Origin: Actinoallomurus purpureus | Lineage (GTDB): Bacteria; Actinomycetota; Actinomycetes; Streptosporangiales; Streptosporangiaceae | NCBI RefSeq assembly: GCF_024055795.1 | Contig: NZ_JAMXMY010000026.1 | Coordinates: 62,001 to 126,000 of the forward strand | Length of the DNA: 64,000 nucleotides | Direction: 5' to 3' | In this document: positions 34,613 through 45,240 of the stretch, one piece after another | Layout: every line of letters starts with the position of its first letter | How positions within the stretch are numbered: position 1 is the first letter of the stretch | Made by a program: the position numbers and the translations under genes | The notes under the pieces: model-generated | Databases searched by the model: none | What the model was told of the DNA's origin: nothing | The model's input: only the letters and a program-made list of their open reading frames with translations

Positions 34613-34709
34613 CTCTCTCCCGTCATCCCCGACTGCGCTCTTCGCCGTCCTTCGACGCGGTCACCCCGAACCGCGTTCCATGATCGTAAAGGACGTGATC
34701 GGAAAAGAA

Positions 34710-34737
34710 GGCGGCGGGGCCGCTCGGCCCCGCCGCC
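34710..34737 (-). terminator. Intrinsic terminator of the L,D-transpeptidase gene
   Basis: GGCGGCGGGGCC / GGCCCCGCCGCC forms a perfect 12-bp stem with loop GCTC. On the minus strand it is followed by CTTCTTTTCC, a T-rich tract, and lies 35 bases beyond the transpeptidase stop. This is a classical Rho-independent layout. Confidence 0.8.
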
Positions 34738-34772
34738 GTCAGTCCGCGCCGGCGTCCCGGCGCCGTCCGTCG

Positions 34773-36029
34773 TCAGTTGTGCGCCGGCGTGCCCGTGCCG
34801 GAACCGGCGGTCGCCGTCAGGGGCGTCGTCGTCACCGGCTGCTTGAGGGCGCCCTCCTTCATCCACTTGGTGAAGGACAGCTGCCAGTAGCCCCAGCCGT
34901 TGTTCCACTCGAGGTCACGCGTCGTGCCGCTGATGACGACGACGTCGCCGCGGTTGCTCAGTTTGAAGAACCACTGGGCGCCGGCGGGCGTCTGCCGGAC
35001 GCAGCCGTGACTGCAGTTGCTGTGCCCGAGGCACCCGTACTCGCCGGGGCTCTGGTGGAGGTACTCGCCGCTGTTGCTGATCTGCACGTCCTTGTAGACC
35101 AGTTCGTGGTAGTACCCGGGCTCGCCCTCCTTGATGTTCGGCGAGGTCATGGTGACCACCGGGGACTTGCCCATCGCCAGGTGGACGCCGCTGGTGGTGC
35201 GGAAGTCGTTGCCGTGGGAGTCGGCGCCGCCCATGCCGCCGCTGACCGGGATGGTCTTGGCGAGCTTGCCGTCGACGTAGACCTTGCTCTTGTGGGTCTT
35301 GAGGTTGACCTTCGCGATGTGGGAGGCGCCGATCGAGAAGTTCTTCGTGACGTCCTTGGTGCCGTACACGCCGGACGCGGCGCGAACGCCGGACAGGTGC
35401 GCGACGAGGCTGACCTTGCTGTGCGCGGGCCAGTACGCCTTGGTCCGGAAGATCACCTGCTGGTTGGTGATCCAGCGCCACGCGCCCTCCATCGGGGAGG
35501 TCGAGCGCACCTCCAGGGCCTTCTCCACCGCCGCCCGGTCGGTGATCGCCCGGTCGAAGCTCACGGTGATCGGCATGCCGACGCCGACCGTCTCCCCCGC
35601 ACTCGGCGTCACGTCGCTGACCTTCACCGTCGAGGACGCCTTGAGGGTGGTGAACTTACTCGTGACCGTCGCGACCTTGCCCGCCGCGTTCTTCGCGGTC
35701 GCCGTCACGGTGTACGCGGTGCCCGGCTTGAGCGCCCACTTGGTCTTCCAGCTCTTCTTGTCGGCGGCCAGGACGCCGTCGACGGTGCTCTGGCCGGCCT
35801 GCACGCTGACCTGCTCCAGGACGCCGCTGTCCGCCGTCACCGTGACGCCCTTGTCCGGGCGCACCTTGGAGGCGCCGCTGGCCGGTGTGATCGCGGCCGC
35901 CGCGTCTGGGGCGTTGGCCGACTTGCCCGCCTGAGACGCGTCACCGCTCGATGAGCATGCCGCGGCCAGCATGAGAACCGCTCCGGCCCCCGCCGTAGTG
36001 ATCAATCGACCCGATCGCCTGATGCGCAC
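34773..36029 (-). CDS. L,D-transpeptidase lipoprotein (YkuD)
   Basis: 418 residues from GTG 36029 (MRIRRSGRLITTAGAGAVLM...). The lipobox LAAAC (about 20-24) indicates membrane anchoring. Two Ig-like regions (about 55-135 and 135-235, with SAGETVGVGMPITVSFDRAI) precede the YkuD catalytic domain with HGNDF, the SGEYLHQSP stretch and the active-site motif SHGCVR (Cys near 350). These enzymes make 3-3 crosslinks in peptidoglycan, as LdtMt2 does in mycobacteria; layout and length match. In-frame GTG at 36041 and an ATG at 36134 are alternative starts. The phosphatase gene is upstream on the same strand with a 160-base gap. Confidence 0.92.
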   Translation of the reverse strand: MRIRRSGRLITTAGAGAVLMLAAACSSSGDASQAGKSANAPDAAAAITPASGASKVRPDKGVTVTADSGVLEQVSVQAGQSTVDGVLAADKKSWKTKWALKPGTAYTVTATAKNAAGKVATVTSKFTTLKASSTVKVSDVTPSAGETVGVGMPITVSFDRAITDRAAVEKALEVRSTSPMEGAWRWITNQQVIFRTKAYWPAHSKVSLVAHLSGVRAASGVYGTKDVTKNFSIGASHIAKVNLKTHKSKVYVDGKLAKTIPVSGGMGGADSHGNDFRTTSGVHLAMGKSPVVTMTSPNIKEGEPGYYHELVYKDVQISNSGEYLHQSPGEYGCLGHSNCSHGCVRQTPAGAQWFFKLSNRGDVVVISGTTRDLEWNNGWGYWQLSFTKWMKEGALKQPVTTTPLTATAGSGTGTPAHN

Positions 36030-36190
36030 TGATGACCCCACTTCGCGCAGAAGATGCGCACCTGAGAGTGAAAGAGGAGGTGCGCATCGGTAGATCCCCG
36101 GTAATTCGAGCATCATAGTATCGATCATCGGCAATTAATCTGGCAATCGCCGTTTTTGAGACTGTTGACCGGCGAAACGGTAGTACGGCC

Positions 36191-37444
36191 TCAGAGGCGG
36201 ACGATGACGAAGGCAATGTCGTCGGCGCCGCCACCCGCGACCTCCAGGTCGGCCAGAACGGCGTCGGCCAGCGGTTCGGGAGCGAGCGCGACGTGCCGGG
36301 CGAGGCTGTCTGCCAGCCGTTCCAACCCCACGTCGATGTCCTCGTCATGGTGCTCGACGAGTCCGTCGGTGTACAGGGCGAGGACGCTCCCCGCCTCATA
36401 GTCCCGGGCGGCCTGTGGCCGGGGGAGGTGGAGCGGACGCGCGCCCAGCGGCGGGTCGGTGGCCTGGTCGAGGAACTCCGCCGTACGGTCCGGCCGGACG
36501 AGCACGGGTGGGAGATGCCCCGCGCAGCTGTACTCGATCCTCCCGGCGTCCCGATCGATGACGGTCTGGACGACGGTCGTCAGGAGCGCGCCGTCGACGC
36601 ACCGGGCGTACCGGCCCAGGATGTCGAGGGCCTGGGCGGGTCCCTCGACGACGCGGATGGCGGCGCTGAGGGCGCTGCGCAGCTGGCCCATCACGCCGGC
36701 CGCCGACAGGCCGTGACCGACGACGTCGCCGACGGCGACGCCGATGCGGCCGTCGCTCAGGTCCACCATGTCGTACCAGTCGCCGCAGACGTTCAGGGAA
36801 CTCACGGCCGGCAGGTAGCGGACCGCCGAGTCCGGATGCCGCGGCGGGTCGACCGCGGGCAGCATGGCCTGCTGCAGCGCGAGCGCGACCCTCCGCTCAC
36901 GGGCGTGGGCGCGCCTCAGCTCGTCGTTGAGCTCCTGCAGTTCCTTGGCGCGGGCGTAGAGCTCGGCCTCCATGTCCTCGCCACGCTCGCGCAGGCCCCT
37001 GGCGCGCCCGCCGCGCCTTAGCCGGTGCCGCTCCCGCTCGCGGACGAACGCGGTCACGTCCTCGACACGGTGGATCAGCCACGCGACCGTGCCGTCCGCT
37101 TGCAGTACCGGAGTGTTGATCGGACTCCAGTACCGCTCCTCGAACACGCCCGGCCGACCGGGGACCGGGATGTCGTACTTCTGGGTCGCCATGGTGTCCC
37201 GCCGCCCCGTCGCCAGGGCCCGGTGCAGGGACGCACTGAGGTTGCGGGTCCCATCAGCGCGGGGATCCGCCGGATTGTCGGGAAACGCGGTGAAAATGTA
37301 CTGACCGAGCAGGTCGGCCCGTTCGCGCCCCGTGGCGTCCAGATAGGCCTGGTTGACGTCGACGATGATCAGGTCGGGTGAGAGAACCAGACATGGGCTG
37401 GGCGCCGCGGCGAACAGGGCTCTGTAATCAATGTCCTGTTCCAT
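36191..37444 (-). CDS. PAS-domain SpoIIE-type PP2C phosphatase
   Basis: 417 residues. An N-terminal PAS domain (about 5-130: RALFAAAPSPCLVLSPDLII, GRERADLLGQYIFTAFPDNP) and a basic coiled linker (about 135-180) precede a PP2C/SpoIIE domain (about 195-417) with QQAMLP, GDWYDMVDLSDGRIGVAVGDV (metal-binding Asp pair), GHGLSAAGVM, and GGGADDIAFVIVRL at the end. Such proteins dephosphorylate anti-anti-sigma factors in partner-switching stress control. The PAS suggests redox or small-molecule sensing. No anti-sigma partner is encoded next to it. ATG 37444 follows an in-frame GTG at 37447. Confidence 0.9.
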   Translation of the reverse strand: MEQDIDYRALFAAAPSPCLVLSPDLIIVDVNQAYLDATGRERADLLGQYIFTAFPDNPADPRADGTRNLSASLHRALATGRRDTMATQKYDIPVPGRPGVFEERYWSPINTPVLQADGTVAWLIHRVEDVTAFVRERERHRLRRGGRARGLRERGEDMEAELYARAKELQELNDELRRAHARERRVALALQQAMLPAVDPPRHPDSAVRYLPAVSSLNVCGDWYDMVDLSDGRIGVAVGDVVGHGLSAAGVMGQLRSALSAAIRVVEGPAQALDILGRYARCVDGALLTTVVQTVIDRDAGRIEYSCAGHLPPVLVRPDRTAEFLDQATDPPLGARPLHLPRPQAARDYEAGSVLALYTDGLVEHHDEDIDVGLERLADSLARHVALAPEPLADAVLADLEVAGGGADDIAFVIVRL

Positions 37445-37517
37445 CACGTGCTCTCAACGTGCATGCCCCTTCACGACAATCTACGGGATCCGCCCGGGAA
37501 ACCCCAGCATGGGCGAC

Positions 37518-38393
37518 CTATCGTCGGTGTGCTGCGGGGACGACCAGGGGGGTTCCGGTCTCCGGGTCGTCGATCACGCGGCACGGCAGGCCGAAGACCT
37601 CCTCGACCCGCTCGGCCGTGACGACCTCGGCGGGTCCTCCCTCGGCGACCACGCGGCCGTCGCGCATGGCGATCAGGTGGTCGGCGTAGCGGGCCGCGTG
37701 GTTCAGGTCGTGCAGGACGGCGACGAGGGTGCGGCCCTGCTCCCGGTGAAGCCGCGCGCACAGGTCGAGGACGTCGATCTGGTGGGCGATGTCCAGGTAG
37801 GTCGTTGGCTCGTCCAGGAGGAGCAGCGGGGTCTCCTGGGCGAGGGCCATCGCGATCCAGACGCGCTGCCGCTGACCGCCGGACAGCTCGTCGACGTAGG
37901 CGTCGGCCAGGTCCGCCACGCCGGTGGCGGCCATCGACTCCTGGACGACGCGCTCGTCATCGCGGGACCACTGGCGGAACAGGCCCTGGTGCGGATGGCG
38001 GCCGCGCGCCACCAGCTCGGCCACCGTGATGCCGTCCGGGGCGATCGACGACTGCGGCAGCAGCCCGAGCGTCCGGGCCACCGTTCGCGTGGGTCGCGCG
38101 TGGATGTCCCGTCCGTCCAGCAGGACGGTGCCCGAGCGCGGCTTGAGCATGCGGGCGAGCGCGCGCAGCAGTGTGGACTTGCCGCAGGCGTTCGGGCCCA
38201 CGACGACCGTGAAGGACCGGTCGGGGATGGCCACGGTCAGCCCCTCGGCGACGGTCCGGCGTTCGTACGCGAGCGTCAGCGCCCGCCCTGCCAGCCGGGG
38301 CCCACCGCCCTCGGCCCTCTCGTGCTCCCGTTCGCGCGTGCTCTCGTGTGCCACGTTCCCTGCTTCCGTTGTCGAGGTGCCGGAGGTCTTCAC
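37518..38393 (-). CDS. Ferric-siderophore ABC transporter, ATP-binding protein
   Basis: 291 residues. Walker [18 protein letters not shown] (about 55-70), Q-loop LLPQS, signature [17 protein letters not shown], Walker [15 protein letters not shown], switch His in [14 protein letters not shown]: all typical of the FepC/FhuC group. GTG 38393 overlaps the permease stop by GTGA; the first 30 residues are a charged, poorly conserved leader, so a start at a later codon is possible. Last gene of the importer operon. Supplies energy for uptake of the ferric siderophore made by the divergent operon (inference from context). Confidence 0.93.
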   Translation of the reverse strand: MKTSGTSTTEAGNVAHESTREREHERAEGGGPRLAGRALTLAYERRTVAEGLTVAIPDRSFTVVVGPNACGKSTLLRALARMLKPRSGTVLLDGRDIHARPTRTVARTLGLLPQSSIAPDGITVAELVARGRHPHQGLFRQWSRDDERVVQESMAATGVADLADAYVDELSGGQRQRVWIAMALAQETPLLLLDEPTTYLDIAHQIDVLDLCARLHREQGRTLVAVLHDLNHAARYADHLIAMRDGRVVAEGGPAEVVTAERVEEVFGLPCRVIDDPETGTPLVVPAAHRR

Positions 38394-39430
38394 GGCCGTC
38401 CCGCGCGACGCCGGCCGGCGAGCAGCCCGATCAGGTAGACGCCGCCGAGCACGCCGGTCACCACGCCGACGGGCAGCCGGTGGCCGGGGATCAACCGTTG
38501 GGCGACCAGGTCGGCGGTGACCAGGAGGGCCGCGCCCATGCACAGGGAGGGCAGCAGGTTCGGGCCCGGTTCGCGGGTCAGGCGCCGGGCGAGCTGCGGA
38601 GCGGTCAGCGCGACGAACGCGACCGGGCCGGTGGCCGCGGCGGCGAGCGCGCTGAGCAGGACTGCCGAGGCCAGCAGCGCCAGGCGGACCCGCTCGACCC
38701 GTACGCCGAGCGCCGTCGCGGCGTCGTCGCCCATCTCCAGGATCCGCAGCCCCCGGGCGCAGCCGAGCAGCACGATCGGCACGACGACGATCATCGCCGC
38801 CAGGAGGGGGGCCAGGTCGCCCCAGCCGCGTCCGTCGAGGGTGCCGGTCAGCCACAGGACGGCGCGGGCGGCGTCGGGGATGTTCGCGCGGGTCAGCAGG
38901 TAGCCGTCGATCCCCGTGAGGGTCGCGGCGACGCCGATGCCGACCAGGACCAGCCGGCTGCCGTGCAGTCCTTCGCGCCAGGCGAGCAGGTAGATCGCGG
39001 CCCCCGTGACCAGTCCCCCGGTGACCGCCCCGGCCGCCAGCGCCAGTCCGCCGCCGCCGATGACGACGATCACGGTCAGGGCCCCGGCCGCCGCGCCCTG
39101 GGTGAACCCGAGGAGGTCCGGGCTGCCCAGCGGGTTGCGGGCCAGGGCCTGGAACGCCGCGCCGGAGAGCGCCAGCGCTCCGCCGGCCGCGAGCGCCGTG
39201 AGCACGCGCGGCAGCCGTACCTGCTCGACGATGAAGGCGTCGGCGGAGGTGCCCCGCCCGAGGAGCGTACGCACGACGTCGGCCGGGCTCATCGGATAGT
39301 CGCCGCCGCCGATGGCGAGGACGGCGACGACCAGGGCGACCAGGACGCACGCCGCCCCGACGGCCAGAGGGCGCGGCCGCAGCCGTACCGAGAACCCGCC
39401 GGAGGTCCGGATGACGATCGCCTCGCTCAC
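38390..39430 (-). CDS. FecCD-family iron-siderophore permease 2
   Basis: 346 residues with about ten TM helices. FecCD landmarks: [42 protein letters not shown], here broken at residues about 62-104; the coupling loop [10 protein letters not shown]; and [21 protein letters not shown] 39430 overlaps the stop of permease 1 (GTGA) and its stop overlaps the ATPase start, so the three importer genes are coupled. It forms a heterodimer channel with permease 1. Confidence 0.92.
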   Translation of the reverse strand: MSEAIVIRTSGGFSVRLRPRPLAVGAACVLVALVVAVLAIGGGDYPMSPADVVRTLLGRGTSADAFIVEQVRLPRVLTALAAGGALALSGAAFQALARNPLGSPDLLGFTQGAAAGALTVIVVIGGGGLALAAGAVTGGLVTGAAIYLLAWREGLHGSRLVLVGIGVAATLTGIDGYLLTRANIPDAARAVLWLTGTLDGRGWGDLAPLLAAMIVVVPIVLLGCARGLRILEMGDDAATALGVRVERVRLALLASAVLLSALAAAATGPVAFVALTAPQLARRLTREPGPNLLPSLCMGAALLVTADLVAQRLIPGHRLPVGVVTGVLGGVYLIGLLAGRRRAGRP

Positions 39431-40464
39431 GCGCCGGCCACCCGTCGCCGCCGGACCACGGACAGGAAGACCGGGCCGCCCGCCACCGCGGTGACGATGC
39501 CCACCTGGACCTCCCCCGGCCGGCCGAGCACCCGCCCGAGCACGTCCGCGCCGAGCAGTGTCACCGGTGCCAGCACCGCGCAGTACGGCAGCAGCCGGCG
39601 CAGGTCGGGGCCGGTGAGCGCGCGCACGAGGTGCGGCACCATCAGCCCGACGAACACGATCGGCCCGCACGCGGCGGTGGCCGCTCCGCACAGCAGCGTG
39701 ACGGCGACGATGGCGCCGGCGCGGGTGCCGGTGGGGCGCGCGCCGAGGGCGCGCGCGCCGTCGTCGCCCAGGGCGAGCGCGTTGAGCGGGCGGGCGAGCA
39801 CGGCGGTGAGGAGCACCCCGGCCGCGACGAACGGGGCGACGCCCGTCACGGTGGAGGGCCGCGCGGTGGCCAGCGAGCCGACGGTCCAGAACCGCATGGT
39901 GTCCAGGGAGGCGGTGTCGAGGAGCTCGACCGCGCTGACGTAGGCGTACAGCGCCGCGTTGACGGCCGCCCCCGCCAGGGCCAGCCGCCCCGGCGTGGCG
40001 GCGCGTCCCCCGCCGACGGCCCAGACCAGGGCCGAGACCGCACCCGCCCCGGCGAAGGCGAACCAGACGTACCCGCCGAGGGACGTGACGCCGAGGAAGG
40101 TGATCGCGGAGACGACGGCGGCCGACGCTCCGGCGTTGATGCCGAGCAGCCCGGGGTCGGCGAGCGGGTTGCGGGTCAGCGCCTGCATCACCCCTCCGGC
40201 CAGGCCGAGCGCGACGCCGGCCAGCAGCCCCAGGAGAGTGCGCGGCAGCCGGGTCTGGCGGACGACGGTGTAGGCGGGGGCGTGCGGGTCGAGGAGGCCG
40301 TGCCACACCTCGCCGAAGGAGAACTCCCGTGCGCCGATGGCCAGGCTCGCCGCGACCACGACGAGCAGGAAGAACAGCGCGGCGAGCGGCCCGGCCGGGC
40401 GCGGGGGCCGCCGTCCTCCCGTCGGCGGCGCGACCGGCGGCCTCGATGACTTGGTGACAGACAC
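39427..40464 (-). CDS. FecCD-family iron-siderophore permease 1
   Basis: 345 residues. A Pro/Arg-rich cytosolic N-terminus of 25 residues, then about ten TM helices. Motifs: [47 protein letters not shown] (ATPase coupling) and [19 protein letters not shown]. First gene of the importer operon, starting at GTG 40464, 52 bases from the iron box. Expected to be repressed under iron sufficiency together with the divergent biosynthesis operon. Confidence 0.92.
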   Translation of the reverse strand: MSVTKSSRPPVAPPTGGRRPPRPAGPLAALFFLLVVVAASLAIGAREFSFGEVWHGLLDPHAPAYTVVRQTRLPRTLLGLLAGVALGLAGGVMQALTRNPLADPGLLGINAGASAAVVSAITFLGVTSLGGYVWFAFAGAGAVSALVWAVGGGRAATPGRLALAGAAVNAALYAYVSAVELLDTASLDTMRFWTVGSLATARPSTVTGVAPFVAAGVLLTAVLARPLNALALGDDGARALGARPTGTRAGAIVAVTLLCGAATAACGPIVFVGLMVPHLVRALTGPDLRRLLPYCAVLAPVTLLGADVLGRVLGRPGEVQVGIVTAVAGGPVFLSVVRRRRVAGA

Positions 40465-40515
40465 GTATCAGCTCCGCTGCGGACCGAGATCACGGTCACA
40501 CTGGACAACACCAAC

Positions 40516-40534
40516 TTAGGTTAGGTTAACCTAA
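40516..40534. promoter_or_regulatory. DtxR/IdeR iron box between divergent siderophore operons
   Basis: TTAGGTTAGGTTAACCTAA matches the 19-bp DtxR/IdeR consensus (TTAGGTTAGSCTAACCTAA) at 18 of 19 positions. It extends on both sides to a 25-base palindrome (AACTTAGG...CCTAAGTT). It lies 52 bases from the importer start and 55 from the binding-protein start, so an Fe(II)-loaded DtxR-family repressor would shut both operons. Confidence 0.92.
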
Positions 40535-40588
40535 GTTCGATCTTCCGGCCCAGACCCCCTCTCCCCCTCGACGAAGGAAGGCAACGCC

Positions 40589-41611
40589 ATGCCCCATGCC
40601 CGGAACCCCCGGATGTCCCGTCGCGGCCTGCTCGCCGCGTTCGGCGGAATCGGCGCCGGAGCGCTGGTCACCGCGTGCGGAGGAGGCGGTGGATCGGGCC
40701 CGGCGAAGGGCGGTGGATCCTGGGCGTTCACCGACGACCGCGGGCGTAAGGCCGGCGTGCGGGGCCGCCCGCGGCGCGTCGTCGCCTATGTCGGAACGGC
40801 CGCGGCCCTGCGCGACCTCGGCGTCGGGGATCAGATCGTCGGGGTGTTCGGACCGACGAAGCTCAAGGACGGCCGGCCCGACCCCCTCGCCGGCAGCCTC
40901 GACGTCGGCAAGGTCACGATCCTCGGCAACACCTTCGGCGAGTTCAACATCGAGAAGTACGCCGGGCTGCGCCCCGACCTGCTGGTCACCAACATGTACC
41001 TGCCGAACGCCCTGTGGTATGTGCCCGACAACAGCAAGGACAAGATCGCCGCGCTCGCCCCGAGCGTCGCCATCACCGCCGCCAAGGTGCCGCTGACCGA
41101 ACCCCTCCGGCGGTACGAGGAACTGGCCGCGGCCCTCGGCGCCGACCTGAAGGCCCGGCAGGTCACCGACGCCAAGACCCGGTTCGAGCGGGCGTCGGAG
41201 ACGCTGCGCGCGGCGGCCAGGGCGAACGGCGGGCTCAAGGTCATGGCCGCGTCCGCGAGCCCCGACCTGTTCTACGTCTCCGACCCGAACGCCAATGCCG
41301 ATCTGCGCTACTTCCGCAGCCTCGGCGTCGACCTCATCGTCCCGGGCAAGGTCAGCGCCCAGGGCTTCTTCGAGAGCCTGAGCTGGGAGAACGCCGACAA
41401 GTACCCGGCCGACCTTCTCCTGCTCGACAGCCGGACCTCCGCGCTGCAGCCCAAGGACCTGGGGGCCAAGCCCACCTGGGCGAAGCTGCCCGCCGTGAAG
41501 GCCGGCCAGATCACCCCCTGGCAGAGCGAGCCGCGGTTCAGCCACGCGGGCTGCGCGCCGCTCATCGAGTCCCTCGCCGCGGCCGTCCAGAAGGCGAAGA
41601 AGGTCCGGTGA
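40589..41611 (+). CDS. Siderophore-binding lipoprotein (ABC substrate-binding)
   Basis: 340 residues. The N-terminus has a twin-arginine-like SRRGLLAAFGG followed by the lipobox VTAC (about 30), so it may be Tat-exported and lipid-anchored. The mature part has RRVVAYVGTAAALRDLGVG and LRPDLLVTNMYL, typical of FepB/FhuD-type helical-backbone binding proteins, and ends WQSEPRFSHAGCAPLIESL. GAAGGAAGG precedes the ATG. It overlaps the next gene by GTGA. Probably captures the desferrioxamine-type ferric complex and delivers it to the FecCD permeases. Confidence 0.92.
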   Translation: MPHARNPRMSRRGLLAAFGGIGAGALVTACGGGGGSGPAKGGGSWAFTDDRGRKAGVRGRPRRVVAYVGTAAALRDLGVGDQIVGVFGPTKLKDGRPDPLAGSLDVGKVTILGNTFGEFNIEKYAGLRPDLLVTNMYLPNALWYVPDNSKDKIAALAPSVAITAAKVPLTEPLRRYEELAAALGADLKARQVTDAKTRFERASETLRAAARANGGLKVMAASASPDLFYVSDPNANADLRYFRSLGVDLIVPGKVSAQGFFESLSWENADKYPADLLLLDSRTSALQPKDLGAKPTWAKLPAVKAGQITPWQSEPRFSHAGCAPLIESLAAAVQKAKKVR

Positions 41612-42459
41612 GCACCACCCCCACCTCGGCACCCTTCCGTTTCTTCGACCTTCGCGTCGTACGGACCGAACGCCTCGGCCCGTCCATGGTCCGGATCACG
41701 TTCGGCGGCGATCCGCTCGCGGAGTTCGCCGGGGGCGGCCGTGACCAGCGTTTCAAGCTCTTCCTCCCCCACCCCCACCAGGACGCCCCCGTGGTCCCCA
41801 CCGACGCGGGCGAGGAGTGGTTCGCGCGCTGGCGGACGATGGACCCCGCCGTACGGGCGGTGATGCGCTCCTACACCGCGCGCGAGCAGCGCCGGGACCC
41901 CTGCGAGCTGGACGTCGACTTCGCCCTCCACGGGGACGGTGGACCGGCCTCCCGCTGGGCGGCCCGCGCCGCCGCCGGGGACCGTGTCGTCGTGCTCGGC
42001 CCGGTGACGCCCGACAACGGCGGCGTCGACTTCCGGCCGCCTCCCGGCACCGACTGGATCCTGCTCACCGGGGACGAGACCGCGCTGCCCGCCGTCGCCG
42101 GCATCCTCGCCTCGCTGCCGGCGGGCACCCGGGCGCGCGCGTGGATCGAGGTGCCGCACGCCGCCGACGTCCAGGACCTGCCGACGGACGCGGACGCCGA
42201 GATCACCTGGCTCGTCCGGGACGGCGCCCCCTCGGGCCTGATCCTGGACGCCGTCCGGGCCGCCGCACTGCCCGCCGGCACCCCGTACGCCTGGATCGCC
42301 GGCGAGGCCGGCGGCGTGCGGGCCCTGCGCCGGCACCTCGTCGGCGAACGCGGCCTCGACCGCCGCGCGGTCGTCTTCACCGGCTACTGGCGCCGGGGCG
42401 CGACCGAGGAGGACCTGATCGCCGAGGCCGTGGCCGGCACCGCCCCCGCCGACGACTGA
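41608..42459 (+). CDS. Siderophore-interacting protein (FAD ferric reductase)
   Basis: 283 residues from GTG 41608. An N-terminal FAD-binding barrel has GPSMVRITFGG and the flavin motif RSYTARE (near 90), then DVDFALHGDGGPASRWA. The C-terminal SIP domain has GDETALPAVAGILASLPAGTRAR... (broken), a WLVRDG stretch and AYAWIAGEAGGVRALRRHL-like ending YWRRGATEED. SIP-family proteins (ViuB/FscN type) reduce ferric siderophores inside the cell to release iron. Coupled to the binding-protein gene by a GTGA overlap. Confidence 0.92.
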   Translation: MSTTPTSAPFRFFDLRVVRTERLGPSMVRITFGGDPLAEFAGGGRDQRFKLFLPHPHQDAPVVPTDAGEEWFARWRTMDPAVRAVMRSYTAREQRRDPCELDVDFALHGDGGPASRWAARAAAGDRVVVLGPVTPDNGGVDFRPPPGTDWILLTGDETALPAVAGILASLPAGTRARAWIEVPHAADVQDLPTDADAEITWLVRDGAPSGLILDAVRAAALPAGTPYAWIAGEAGGVRALRRHLVGERGLDRRAVVFTGYWRRGATEEDLIAEAVAGTAPADD

Positions 42460-42476
42460 CCTGGGAAGGACGACCC

Positions 42477-43943
42477 GTGACATTCACGTCGCCCCTGCTC
42501 GACGCCCACACCGCCGAGCTCTACCGCAGCCTCGTCACCGCCGGCGTCGGCCGCGTGGCGGACCGGATCGCCTCGGCGGACCGGCCGTTCACCGGGATCA
42601 CCCCCGGCCGGCTCGCCGAGGAGGTGTCCGCCGTCGACCTCGACCGGCCGCTCGGCGACCCGACCGCCGCCCTCGATGAACTCGACCACCTCTACCTGCG
42701 GGACGCGGTCTACTTCCACCACCCCCGCTACCTCGCCCACCTCAACTGCCCGGTCGCGATCCCCGCCCTGCTCGGCGAGGCCGTGCTGTCGGCGGTCAAC
42801 TCCTCGGTCGACACCTGGGACCAGAGCGCCGGCGGAACTTTGATCGAACGCCGCCTGATCGACTGGACGGCCGGGCGCCTCGGCCTCGGCCCGGCCGCCG
42901 ACGGGGTGTTCACCAGCGGCGGCACCCAGTCCAACCTCCAGGCCCTGCTGCTGGCCCGCGAGGAGGCGTGCCGGCGCGCGGACGCCCCGGCGCGTACCGA
43001 TGTGCTGCCCCGCCTGCGCGTCCTCGCCTCCGCGTGCGGCCACTTCAGCGTCGTCAAGGCGGCCCGGCTGCTGGGGCTGGGCGAGGACGCGGTCATCGGC
43101 GTTCCGTGCGACCGGGACCGGCGGATGCGGCCGGGCGCGCTCGCCCGCGAACTCGACCGCTGCCGCCGTCAGGGCCTGCTGCCCATGGCCGTGGTCGCCA
43201 CCGCCGGGACCACCGACTTCGGCAGCATCGACCCGCTGCCGGAGATCGCCGAGATCTGCGTGTCGGCGGACGTGTGGCTGCACGTGGACGCGGCCTACGG
43301 CTGCGGGCTGCTGGTGTCGCGCCGGCGCCACCTGCTCGACGGCGTCGAGCGGGCCGACTCGGTCACCGTGGACTACCACAAGTCGTTCTTCCAGCCGGTC
43401 AGCTCCAGCGCGGTGCTCGTACGGGACCGGGCGGCGCTGCGGCACGTGACCTACCACGCCGACTACCTCAACCCCGCGCGCAGCGCCGCACAGGGCCTCC
43501 CCAACCAGGTCGACAAGAGCCTGCAGACGACCCGGCGGTTCGACGCGCTGAAACTGTGGCTGACGCTGCGGATCACGGGGGCGGACGCCGTCGGCGAACT
43601 CTTCGACGCGGTGATCGACCGGGCGGCCGAGGCATGGGCGCTGCTGGACCCCGACCCGCGCTTCGAGGTCGTCGTACGGCCCCGGCTGAGCACCCTGGTG
43701 TTCCGCTACGCGCCTCCCGGCGTGAGCGACGACGCGCTCGACCAGGCCAACCTGCACGCGGCCGCCGCGCTGTCCGCCTCCGGAGCGGCCGTCGTCGCCA
43801 CGACCGTCGTCGACGGCCGCCACCACCTGAAGTTCACGCTCCTCAACCCGCGCACCACCGTCGTCGACGTCGCCGACGTCCTCGACCTCCTCGCCGGACA
43901 CGCCCGCGCCTACCTGGGAGACGACCTTGCCCACGCCTCATGA
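42477..43943 (+). CDS. desA: PLP-dependent lysine decarboxylase (DesA-like)
   Basis: 488 residues. Group II PLP decarboxylase with [19 protein letters not shown], the catalytic-pocket [11 protein letters not shown] and the PLP-lysine motif [20 protein letters not shown]. DesA in Streptomyces converts lysine to cadaverine, the first step of desferrioxamine synthesis; the following two genes supply the later steps, so the substrate is probably lysine (diaminobutyrate or ornithine are less likely). GGGAAGGA precedes GTG 42477. The 3' end overlaps desB by 17 bases. Confidence 0.9.
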   Translation: MTFTSPLLDAHTAELYRSLVTAGVGRVADRIASADRPFTGITPGRLAEEVSAVDLDRPLGDPTAALDELDHLYLRDAVYFHHPRYLAHLNCPVAIPALLGEAVLSAVNSSVDTWDQSAGGTLIERRLIDWTAGRLGLGPAADGVFTSGGTQSNLQALLLAREEACRRADAPARTDVLPRLRVLASACGHFSVVKAARLLGLGEDAVIGVPCDRDRRMRPGALARELDRCRRQGLLPMAVVATAGTTDFGSIDPLPEIAEICVSADVWLHVDAAYGCGLLVSRRRHLLDGVERADSVTVDYHKSFFQPVSSSAVLVRDRAALRHVTYHADYLNPARSAAQGLPNQVDKSLQTTRRFDALKLWLTLRITGADAVGELFDAVIDRAAEAWALLDPDPRFEVVVRPRLSTLVFRYAPPGVSDDALDQANLHAAAALSASGAAVVATTVVDGRHHLKFTLLNPRTTVVDVADVLDLLAGHARAYLGDDLAHAS

Positions 43944-45240
43944 CTTCGTCGCCATCGGACTGGGCCCCTTCAACCTCGGCCTCGCCTGCCTGACCGACCC
44001 GATCGACGAGCTCAACGGAATCTTCCTGGAGAGCGAGCCGGAGTTCGCCTGGCACCCGGGAATGCTGCTGGAGGGCGCCACCCTGCAGACGCCGTTCCTC
44101 GCCGACCTGGTCACGCTGGCCGACCCGACCTCGCCGTTCTCGTTCCTGAACTACCTGAAGGAGTCGGGGCGCCTGTACTCCTTCTACATCCGCGAGAGCT
44201 TCTTCCCGCTGCGCACCGAGTACGTCGACTACTGCCGTTGGGCGGCCGGCCGGCTCTCCACGATCCGCTTCGGCCACCACGTCACGGCCGTGGAGTACGA
44301 CGAGGCCGAGGAGGTGTACGTCGTCCACGCCGACCGCAGGGCCACCGGCGACCGCGCGACCTTCCGGGCGCGGAGCCTGGTCCTGGGCACCGGGACGCCG
44401 CCCCACGTCCCGGACAGCTGCCGCGACCTGCCCGGCGACGCGATCCACGCCTCCGACTACCTGCGGCACCGCTCGTCGCTGCGGGAGAAGCGGAGCGTCA
44501 CCGTCGTCGGCAGCGGCCAGAGCGCGGCGGAGATCTACCACGACCTGCTGCAGGACGTCGGCCGCCACGACTACGAGCTGAACTGGGTGACCCGATCGCC
44601 CCGGTTCTTCCCGCTGGAGTACACCAAGCTGACGCTGGAGATGACGTCGCCGGAGTACACCGACTACTTCCACGCGCTGCCCGCCGCGACCCGCGACCGG
44701 CTCTCGGTGGCCCAGAAGGGCCTGTACAAGGGGATCAACGCCGACCTCATCAACGAGATCTTCGACCTGCTGTACCGCCAGAGCCTCGACCGCCCGTGCC
44801 CGACCCGGCTGCTGACCAACACGGCGCTGCGGGAGGTGCGCCACGACGCCGGGACCGGCGCGTACACCCTCGGCCTGCGCCAGGAGGAACAGGGACGGGA
44901 CTTCACCCTCGCCACCGAGGGCCTGGTCCTCGCGACCGGCTACCGCTACCAGGTCCCCGCCTTCCTCACCCCGGTCGCTGACCGCATCCGCTGGGACGAG
45001 TCCGGGCGCTTCAAGGTGCGCCGCGACTACACCGTGGACACGGCGGGCGGCGGCGTCTACGTCCAGAACGCCGAACTCCACACGCACGGCTTCGTGGCGC
45101 CCGACCTGGGCATGGCCGCGTACCGCAACTCCTGGATCATCCGGGGCCTGCTGGGCCGCGAGCACTATCCGATCGAGACGTCCATCGCGTTCCAGGAGTT
45201 CGGGGTCCCCGCCGCGTCGAGGGAGGTCGTCTCCGCATGA
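43927..45240 (+). CDS. desB: FAD-dependent amine N-monooxygenase (DesB-like)
   Basis: 437 residues, SidA/IucD/PvdA family. FAD site [16 protein letters not shown] near the start, NADPH site [18 protein letters not shown] (about 190), and the C-terminal [16 protein letters not shown] with TGY. It N-hydroxylates cadaverine in desferrioxamine synthesis. The start is a TTG at 43927 with GGGAG 6 bases upstream, lying inside the end of desA; family N-termini begin at this point, which supports it. The stop overlaps the next gene by ATGA. Confidence 0.9.
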   Translation: MPTPHDFVAIGLGPFNLGLACLTDPIDELNGIFLESEPEFAWHPGMLLEGATLQTPFLADLVTLADPTSPFSFLNYLKESGRLYSFYIRESFFPLRTEYVDYCRWAAGRLSTIRFGHHVTAVEYDEAEEVYVVHADRRATGDRATFRARSLVLGTGTPPHVPDSCRDLPGDAIHASDYLRHRSSLREKRSVTVVGSGQSAAEIYHDLLQDVGRHDYELNWVTRSPRFFPLEYTKLTLEMTSPEYTDYFHALPAATRDRLSVAQKGLYKGINADLINEIFDLLYRQSLDRPCPTRLLTNTALREVRHDAGTGAYTLGLRQEEQGRDFTLATEGLVLATGYRYQVPAFLTPVADRIRWDESGRFKVRRDYTVDTAGGGVYVQNAELHTHGFVAPDLGMAAYRNSWIIRGLLGREHYPIETSIAFQEFGVPAASREVVSA

